Assembly (NCBI GenBank): GCA_002102555.1
Contig: MCFL01000055.1
Span: 101,823 to 165,822 of the forward strand
Source: Catenaria anguillulae PL171
Lineage: Eukaryota; Blastocladiomycota; Blastocladiomycetes; Blastocladiales; Catenariaceae
Length of the DNA: 64,000 bases
Direction of reading: 5' to 3'
Shown here: piece after piece, positions 57,501 through 64,000 of the stretch
How positions within the stretch are numbered: position 1 is the stretch's first letter
Layout of the letters: each line of letters begins with the position of its first letter
The notes under the pieces: generated by a model
The model's input: only the letters and a program-made list of their open reading frames with translations
Told to the model about the DNA's origin: nothing
Database searches by the model: none
Position numbers and translations under genes: made by a program

Positions 57501-59008
57501 ACAACTGGGCAGCGTACTCCCGCCCAATCCCGAAAAATCCTCGCTACTTTCGCTCACACCTTGGCCGCGAGTTGCGATACGTTGCCCAGGGCCTCCCATT
57601 TATGATGGTCATGATTGAGGAACGCTTCCCGGACCGCGTGTGGACGGTTGAGACATGGATGGTTGTCGCCCGCATCTGCTTTGTACGTATTCACAGACCG
57701 AGCGGCAGGTTTCCACATCATGAATCTAACTCTCTGTACCTTGCTACTGGAAGATCGCAAGCTTCTGTATCGTGATTCTGTCCCAGCCGACACGGATAAC
57801 GTGCTGACTTTCACCGTTCGCGGGCTCATGAATCTTATTGTGGCCAGCCAAGACGAGGCAATCAGAGCCCTCGCTGTCAAGCCCAAGTTTCATCTGCTCC
57901 TCCATGCCGACACCTTCCAGACGTTGTTTGGGCCGCTGAAGCATTCATGTGCAACCGAGCGTGAAGAGTCACGGATCGGTCACACCAAATCAAACATTGC
58001 CAACTCCAACCGGCATGCGACGTCATGCGACATGAGCAAGCGTTACGCCGAAATCGTCCTCATTCGCCACCTCACTCTTGGCGGATACGATCCTCAGCAC
58101 CCCCAACTTGGTCGTATTCTGGGCGAGGAATGCTTTGCAGAAATCCAATTTAATACGCATCTCCGCCACCTGCTTGATTTGCCGCCCATCGCTGATATGG
58201 CGAAGGAGCACGGTACCCCATCCAAGGCCATTCGTTCCCCTCGTTCCCGTCGCCCAATCAAGCATCGAATCCAAGACTTGAACGGGTATCTGCGCACAGC
58301 TTTGCAGAATGTACGGATTGTGCTTACTAATACCGATTGAAGTATGTCCAACTGACGAATCATTTTACATACCAGATGGCGGACGCAAATGAGGACTTTC
58401 CGGATCGCGGGTGGGAGCATTGGAAGGCGGTCACGTTGTCTGGCAAGCTGGTCAATGCTGGTGCGTCTGTAGTGCGCAAAGTCGAAGGAGAAGCGTTACC
58501 AGTATGTTCCCCTGCTCATTGCTCGATTGTGTGCACTGTTCCTCATCCACGTGTACCAGACCTTCTACGTGTTTTACGGCGTCGTCCAGCATTCCCATGA
58601 CGATGACCGCTGCTTTGCCGTTGTACGACCTTACACCCCGCTGCCCAACTCGGAAAACATCAAGCATCACAGCCTTGGTACACGGTATGTTGCCAAGCAC
58701 TCGTTTTTTTCTTCTTTTCTTGATTGACAACTGGGGATCGCAATAGACTCACATCCGTGTTGTGCGCTAGTCACTGTCTCGCGCATAACCAAGCGCCAAT
58801 CCTCATCGCACCTGCCCTCTTGACGAGTGTCGTTGACATGTGGCATGCGTGCCACGAGCTTGGGTGTACCGTCCAGAATCGGCATGTGCAGCGTCGGAGC
58901 GAGCGGGTGGATGTTGAGGGAGACATGGATGGGTTTGTACATGTGCATCCAGAGCAGGACGTATTTGTGCTCAATTCCTACCATCACGAACCCGAGGAAG
59001 AACGGTGA
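54593..59008 (+). CDS. Transposase-like protein of the large Agaricomycete C2H2/CACTA-like family
   Basis: The protein begins with a C2H2-type finger (YLCPFCANAFTASEWVAHDL), then an acidic Ser-rich linker, an Arg/Gly region and 39 consecutive glycines (55584-55700). The folded part follows over several exons with GTACGT-type donors: AIDWFFRNGKHHI, NVLHTHRIRDLIALNFANPL, the ADNPMHAACCGG...NLCRVC motif, PLETLHTVLLGTVKYA, and KPKFHLLLHADTFQTLFGPL with a downstream ATERE...NSNRHATSCDM segment. The end is a YVVVxA-like domain, here ILIAPALLTSVVDMWHACHE to HPEQDVFVLNS. This order matches large proteins expanded in mushroom genomes and likened to Tnp2/CACTA transposases (from memory). Single-base frame changes occur, for example near 55,290, so the intact coding state is uncertain. 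Confidence 0.65.
55584..55700 (+). repeat. GGT/GGC triplet repeat encoding 39 glycines
   Basis: A pure (GGT/GGC)n tract of 117 bp inside the transposase-like gene. The mix of GGT and GGC codons shows it is not a single-unit slippage array; the opposite strand reads as poly-His/Pro-type frames. It joins the N-terminal finger region to the folded catalytic part. Confidence 0.85.
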
Positions 59009-60049
59009 TGTATTGATTGATGGAATAGATCTGAGAATCGAATGAGGAAAAAAAACGGAGAAAAAATATTGGACAATGGAGGGAGGCTGGTTGCAAACCA
59101 AATCCAACAACAGTGACGGTCAGCGTCAACAGTCTGTCCACTCGACACTGTGGCAACCATAACATGCATGCGTACACACCGATCCAACAAACCAAAGACC
59201 GATGAGAAAAAGCCGGGCTTGAAGAGCATATCAAGAAGTGGTTCAACAGCAGAGTGCTTGGGGTCGGCGCTGGTCGGGTGAAATACGTCGGTTGGATCGG
59301 TCCAAGGTAGTCAGACGGTGACCAGGCGGTGCGATAAGGCAAAACGGAACTAGAGGTTGAGGACAGCGAGCGCGAGCAGATTGTGCCTTGATCGTGAAAG
59401 GTTGACAGACACTGCTACGGCAGCGACGAGAGCTCGAGACGTGCTGCCGTACGGACCGCGCCCATGCCGCGGCGGTGTCGTATGTGGTGGCGCCACCGCG
59501 GGTTGAAAGCAACTGGTTGGAGGGAGTTCACAGTTACCGTGGCCGTGATAGGATTGGACGCACGTGACAAGGGCGGGGGTGTTTGGTGAGAGCAACCGAG
59601 ATGAAGGGCGCCCAAGCGGGCGTGGTGGCGACGGAAGAAAGCGACCGTATAGGGGATGGCTACATATCGATTTCGGTGATGGGCTGGGTGTTGACTTGGC
59701 ACCTCATGGACGGAGGGACAGCCGGCCAGTGCAGGGAATGGCGAGAGCTAACGGCTCGTGCGGACGGCTATGGCTGTGGGAGGGAGGATAACGGCGACGG
59801 TGACGGCGTAATGATGAATGCGGGTGATGGTGGGCATGTGGCTTGGGGTGGATTCATTGGATGGAAGTGGGTGTGCGGACGCATGTATTTACAAAAATAA
59901 CAGAGTGAAGAGTGAAGAGTGAGGGTGATGCAGAGGCGTCCAAAGAAGAAGAAAAAAAAAAAAAAAAAGCATGCAATTTGGACCGGGTCTTGAACGGGTC
60001 GAGCGCTTCCGGTCATTGACGGGTGCGACCAACATGGAAGGTTCGACCC
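59009..60049. other. Right non-coding part of the 8.2-kb transposon
   Basis: About 1 kb between the transposase stop and the right terminal repeat. It holds an A-run of about seventeen bases at 59,952-59,968, then GACGGGT/ACCCGTC-type subterminal motifs between 59,980 and 60,055. I see no gene. Confidence 0.55.
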
Positions 60050-60105
60050 GTCATCGACGGACCTCACCCAACCCCGTCGATCTCGGGGCTGCACTTTTGG
60101 GCGTG
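60050..60105 (-). repeat. Right terminal inverted repeat of the 8.2-kb transposon
   Basis: 56 bp identical in reverse complement to 51944-51999. It ends 54 bp before the start codon of the next gene, so the insertion sits in that gene's promoter or leader. Confidence 0.9.
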
Positions 60106-60159
60106 TCCTCTCGTGAAATATCGATCTGTCCATCAAAACAATCTTAGTATGTACCCAAA

Positions 60160-62130
60160 ATGCTGTCGTCAAACGCCAACACATCCTCGCCGCACTCGGC
60201 GCAACCCAACGCAACCACATTGGCACCCTCATTGTCACGCACATCAGACCTTGCCATGGACCCTCCCGCCTTGTTCTCGTCGCCCATGTCGGCCAAGCAA
60301 AGCCTCGGTTCGCGACCCTTCCCAAATGCACTCGCGACCCCCAATTCGGATGCGAGCGCTGACGACAGCGACAACGACAACGACAACGACGACAGTGATG
60401 ACAACAATTCCGACCACGTCGATGACGAGCGCTACCGAACCTTTCGTGTCCCATCCCCGATCGCCCTTCGCACTGGCCCAAAGTCAGGCATGTTGCGCAA
60501 CTTTGGCTTTGACGACGATGCCCCGCTTCCCACTGCCTCAACATCCGACCCAGTATCGGCCTCAGCGGCTCGTGATGCTCGTCATCTGGGCTATGGTGTC
60601 GAGCTGGGCCTCGAGTTTCCTGATATTCCCCGCATTGGCGCCACGTCTCGCCCCTCGCGCGTCGATTCCGCTTGGACCACAGCCTCTAAATCGCATTTGC
60701 CGCATGATCAGCAGCCGTTGCCGACGGTTGTGGACGATCCGCTCGCGTCCTTTGCCATTCCTATTCTCTCCCATGCGACCCCAAAGTCCGCCTTTGCTCC
60801 ATCGCCTCTCCACCCCACGACCCACGGCACCAATCATCACGCAAGTAACGTCAAACATACCAATGACAACATCAGCACCCCCACCAACGACCGCCTCGCA
60901 CAGCTCCGCGCCGCCATCCTTGATGTCTCTGCCGACCAAGCGCGTGATCACCTGCGCTCGCGCCAGCTCTTTAGCCAGCACCGCTCCCATATCAATTTGC
61001 TTGTGCAGCGTTTGTTCACCGCGCACGAGACCGATCCCTACTTTGTTGCTCGATCATTGGCGCTGCTGGCCAAGTTTGACTCGCCCTACAAGCGCCAGCG
61101 CGTGCTCTTGACGCTGGATGCCATGGATCAGGAAATGACCAAAGAGGAGGAAAGAGAGCTCTTGGGATTGGATGCGGATGATGATATGGGAGACAGCCAA
61201 ATGGGCCACGTGGAGGCGGTCGAGCAGCCAACAATGGTCAAGGAAAACAGCTACTTGCACTCGCTACGCGCTGCCAGTTCGGCCGTCAAGGATTCGCTAC
61301 ACATGCACCACTCGCCGCCTCATGCACAGGTGCATGCGCAAATGCGCCAGTCGCCACCCAAGGTCATGTCACCATTGTCATCCTCTTCCGTGTCCGACTC
61401 GGGTCATCACCGCGGTCGTCGTGGCCGCCCATCCAACAAGAAGAACACCGATTCGCAGCGCGTCGAGCCGCACCGTGTCCGCGCAAGCATTGGATCCACG
61501 ATCCCGCTCTTTCCGACCAGCACATTGGCGAGTGTCACTGCAAAGCCTCGCTCAACCACCTCCATCTCACCGCCATCCTCGCCTTTCAACACTCGCGAGC
61601 CCCGCCGCGGTCAAGTCGCTCGTCGCGGTCGCGGTGAAGATGACGATTCCACGGCCACTTGCACCTCTGTGTCGTCATCGTCTCGCTCAGATGACGACTC
61701 GGATCAAGACCGACAACAAGGTGACGATGCCAATGAGGGCGACCAGGTACTCGATCTCAATTCGCTCTTGCTTGTGGCAACCACCGCCGACACCACCTCG
61801 GGCGGCACAACCGCCATGATTCGCGATCAATTGACGAAGGAGCGGCAACGGCTGCTATTTGAGCAAGAGCAGCTGCGCTTGATGTTGGCTGAACTGCAGA
61901 ACGACGTTGCCGTCATGGAAAGAGTGGCGAGCTTGCAGGCCCAGAGGGAGGCGGATCAGATGCAGTTGTTGGGCAGTGACCAGAGTCATCCCGATCAAGA
62001 GGACCAGGCAGACAAGGGCGGTGTAGATGGAGGAATGGCAGCATGTCAAGGCGAATCAAGTGATCCGGATTGTTCCAAAGAGGACAAGGGCGAAGCCGTT
62101 GCCGCTGACACACAGGTGAGCAATGAGTGA
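60160..62130 (+). CDS. Hypothetical protein, mostly disordered with a C-terminal coiled coil
   Basis: A 656-codon frame starts 54 bp after the transposon end. The first 120 residues are Ser/Asp-rich with a poly-Asp/Asn tract. A helical block (LAQLRAAILDVSADQARDHL, INLLVQRLFTAHETDPYFVA, LLAKFDSPYKRQRVLL) may be a small folded domain. A basic RGRRGRPSNKKN motif resembles an AT-hook, and a coiled coil (QLTKERQRLLFEQEQLRLML) lies near the end. I recognise no family. The last codons contain a strong CACAG|GTGAGC donor at 62116, so the true protein may splice to an exon near 62,311 (TGACACAG acceptor) and end at 62,433 instead. Confidence 0.65.
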   Translation: MLSSNANTSSPHSAQPNATTLAPSLSRTSDLAMDPPALFSSPMSAKQSLGSRPFPNALATPNSDASADDSDNDNDNDDSDDNNSDHVDDERYRTFRVPSPIALRTGPKSGMLRNFGFDDDAPLPTASTSDPVSASAARDARHLGYGVELGLEFPDIPRIGATSRPSRVDSAWTTASKSHLPHDQQPLPTVVDDPLASFAIPILSHATPKSAFAPSPLHPTTHGTNHHASNVKHTNDNISTPTNDRLAQLRAAILDVSADQARDHLRSRQLFSQHRSHINLLVQRLFTAHETDPYFVARSLALLAKFDSPYKRQRVLLTLDAMDQEMTKEEERELLGLDADDDMGDSQMGHVEAVEQPTMVKENSYLHSLRAASSAVKDSLHMHHSPPHAQVHAQMRQSPPKVMSPLSSSSVSDSGHHRGRRGRPSNKKNTDSQRVEPHRVRASIGSTIPLFPTSTLASVTAKPRSTTSISPPSSPFNTREPRRGQVARRGRGEDDDSTATCTSVSSSSRSDDDSDQDRQQGDDANEGDQVLDLNSLLLVATTADTTSGGTTAMIRDQLTKERQRLLFEQEQLRLMLAELQNDVAVMERVASLQAQREADQMQLLGSDQSHPDQEDQADKGGVDGGMAACQGESSDPDCSKEDKGEAVAADTQVSNE

Positions 62131-62824
62131 TTCCTCCATGTTGGGTTTTGTGCTAAGCGACACGGGCACGCTTGCGTGCCACAGTTTTTCTTTCTCCATC
62201 CTCCATTCTCCACTTTGTCCTGCCGGCTCGCACATCCTTGATTGGATTCTGGCTCAGGTTTTGCGTCTTTATTGAATGCACATTGACTTTTTTTTTTCCG
62301 CTGACACAGCTTGTCCTCTGCTTGCAGGACCATACCAGAAGGTGGCAGCATATCCTGCTACATAACGCGCCGCACATTAAAACCAGGAGCCGAAACATGA
62401 AAGGTGTCCAATCTACAATATTTTGGCATGGATAGAAAGCTCTGAATGAGCAGAATACGGGAACGGGAATCGCGCATGCAACACAGCCACGTTGAGTACA
62501 TTGAACACCATTTTTGTTATTGCTTGAATATGTATAGTATTGACACCTATGACCGCATCCAATGAAACACAAAGCATCAATGGCCAATGTGTGACCCGTA
62601 CTCAATCAAGGACACCGCCTTTGCTCATCCACCAATTCTCTCACAGGCGCAATCATGTCAAGTTGCCACAATGCTGTCAACCCGTCAGATCAGCCTCAAG
62701 TTGCCCCAGCAACCTTGGCGAAACCGTCATTGCATTCGCTCGCACCGGCTCACGCTCTCGCTCTGGAGTCCCTCTGCCCTGCAACTCATCAACCCAACCT
62801 CATGTTGACCATCGCACACCAGCA
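62131..62824. other. Intergenic region before the Tc1/mariner-like gene
   Basis: Non-coding in my reading apart from the possible alternative last exon of the upstream gene near 62,311-62,435. I did not find the left terminal repeat of the following element. Confidence 0.4.
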
Positions 62825-63759
62825 ATGTCATCGGCTGCGGCTGTCCGTCACACAGCCACCCGCCCGCCGTCGCCCACCGTGCCCCCACCAAGGCCCTTCA
62901 TTCGGCCCCCGCCGAATCAACAGCAACAGCACAATGTCATGCGAACCACCTCGCCAACGGCAGCCCTCACACGCCACCTGACGCAATGTCATCATGTTTG
63001 TAGGAACTATCAGTCATATTACCCCACCTCATGTGACTCGCCGACATCAAATCCGCCGTCACCGGCCATGCCCACCCGAACACTATCTTTCACGAACAAC
63101 CGCAACCGCAAGTTCAGTCATGAGCAGCGGCTGTGGCTTTACAACTACTTCATGAAGCATCCCCTGACGTATATCTCCACGAGGCGAAGAAAGCCTTCAT
63201 AGAGCATTGGAATATGTCCATTGGCGCGTCGACTCTCTGGTCCATTTTGCAGAACGAGTTCAAGATGACCTTGAAGAAACTGGAGCGCCGCGCCCGCCAT
63301 GTGCGTTCATTCACGCCCATCAACCTTCCCGATTGTCCAACTGGCTCCTCATTGCTTCTTGCTCAGGTTCGTGACTCCAATATCCTACGCTTTGTCCGCA
63401 AGCTCGCATCCATCAAGCAGTGCAAAACCAACATGATCTTCCTTGATGAGGTTTCGTTCAACAATCGCGGCATGCTGCACCGCGCTGGATATGGTCCAAA
63501 AGGGAAGCCCCTCATCTTTCGGGGTGAGTACAACAGAATGCCGAGCGTCTCTCTGCTCGTCCCAAAATTGTCTGAGTTCCTCCATGGACACCCCTTCCTG
63601 CTCTCCATCCTCAACTTTACCAACCGCCGCGCGCATTCAAAAGGAAAGGGCCAAGGCCTCAAGATTCCCAACGACATCAAGACCTTTGCACTCTTCATTC
63701 ATTCCAGGAGCGCCAAAGCTTATCAAGTGCGGTCTATGTTCGTTTTCTGCACTACATAA
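62825..63759 (+). CDS. Tc1/mariner-like DDE transposase, incomplete or disrupted
   Basis: The start MSSAAAVRHTATRPPSP gives a Pro/Thr-rich N-terminus. A helix-turn-helix region follows: RKFSHEQRLWLYNYFMKHP, then LHEAKKAFIEHWNMSIGAST and LWSILQNEFKMTLKKLERRA, in the layout of fungal Tc1/mariner proteins. A 66-nt intron (63301-63366) joins to the first DDE strand with its catalytic Asp, MIFLDEVSFNNRGMLHRAGY and KPLIFRGEYNRMPSVSLL. One base is probably missing in the C-run 63161-63164. After SLL I cannot find the expected second Asp (DNARIH-type) or the NPIE motif in any frame up to base 64,000, so the gene is truncated, rearranged, or continues through an intron beyond the window. Confidence 0.65.
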
Positions 63760-64000
63760 AGGACCAGATCTGATCGCTTCACTTGTTCCAGAGGCACTTC
63801 GCACCTTCATTCCCATGCTCCCAACTGAGCGCACGCTTGCAAAGGAATGGCTCAAGATGGTGCAGACCTCGGGACTGGCTGCCTGGGAACCTGACGTCAT
63901 CATCATCAAAGGCAAGAAGTACTCCGTTGAAGACATGGACGTCTCTGTTGAGGCCACCGAGACGCTTAATGAAACGATTCACATTATTTAGAATGGTGCG

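Larger units (their letters stand above)
51944..60105. mobile_element. 8,162-bp DNA transposon with 56-bp perfect terminal inverted repeats
   Basis: The segment is bounded by identical inverted repeats (51944-51999 and 60050-60105) that begin CACGCCCAAAAGTGCAGCCC. The outer CAC recalls the CACTA/CMC superfamily. The bases immediately outside are TC on both sides, a possible 2-bp target duplication. Next to each end are clustered copies of ACCCGTC/GACGGGT, like the subterminal repeats bound by CACTA accessory proteins. Inside are two divergent multi-exon genes: a C2H2-finger transposase-like protein (plus) and an unrecognised partner protein (minus). The sharp ends and identical repeats suggest recent activity. 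Family placement is inference from the protein and the termini. Confidence 0.82.

Noticed and set aside
59952-59968. A-run as the poly(A) tail of a retroelement
   Set aside because: It lies inside the inverted-repeat-bounded DNA transposon, and no reverse transcriptase or LINE-like frame is nearby.
1-64000. CRISPR arrays, operons or bacterial ribosome-binding sites
   Set aside because: No regularly spaced direct repeats were seen, and the genes are eukaryotic with introns.

Overview
The window looks like a gene-dense chromosome segment of a GC-rich fungus. The conserved genes are typically eukaryotic and fungal (SNF1, SPT7, GCN20, FOL3, SER3/33, SAR1, LSM6, TFIIIC, TCF25, NTR1/TFIP11), introns are mostly 63-115 nt with GTACGT/GTGAGT-like donors, and three tRNA genes are present. 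A TMEM70-like protein, a multi-pass membrane protein and these intron-containing genes fit an early-diverging (zoosporic) fungus better than an ascomycete yeast, but the lineage is inference.

Layout. 1-6 kb: end of an unrecognised minus-strand gene, then about 5.8 kb with no gene I can defend. 6.7-9.7 kb: peroxisomal/mitochondrial carnitine acetyltransferase and LSM6. 11.3-17.7 kb: a multi-pass membrane protein, then TCF25 and the SNF1 kinase divergently transcribed from a 283-bp promoter. 18-20 kb: tRNA-Trp variant, tRNA-Gly and a MITE-like inverted repeat. 19.8-26.1 kb: a hypothetical protein, dihydrofolate synthase, and the spliceosome-disassembly factor NTR1/TFIP11. 27.5-30.3 kb: weakly supported multi-exon genes and a second tRNA-Trp. 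30.7-36.7 kb: SAGA subunit SPT7 divergent from a PAH-like, His-rich protein. 37.2-51.0 kb: GCN20, a TMEM70-like protein, phosphoglycerate dehydrogenase, a nuclear-looking hypothetical protein, a TFIIIC subunit with AT-hooks, and SAR1. 51.9-60.1 kb: one 8,162-bp DNA transposon with perfect 56-bp terminal inverted repeats and two divergent genes. 60.2-64 kb: a hypothetical protein and a Tc1/mariner-like transposase running towards the right edge.

A recurring feature is that many conserved genes need one extra base, usually at a short G/C run, to stay in frame. Coding-length arithmetic supports this exactly for TCF25 (+2), FOL3 (+1), GCN20 (+2) and the PAH-like gene (+2). All shifts have the same sign, so I read them as single-base deletions in the assembly rather than pseudogenes. 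Many ORFs are therefore shorter than the true proteins. The most interesting objects are the 8.2-kb transposon (an Agaricomycete-type C2H2/CACTA-like transposase plus an unrecognised partner protein), the SKL peroxisomal signal of the carnitine acetyltransferase that sits inside a splice donor, and the AT-hook tail on the TFIIIC subunit.
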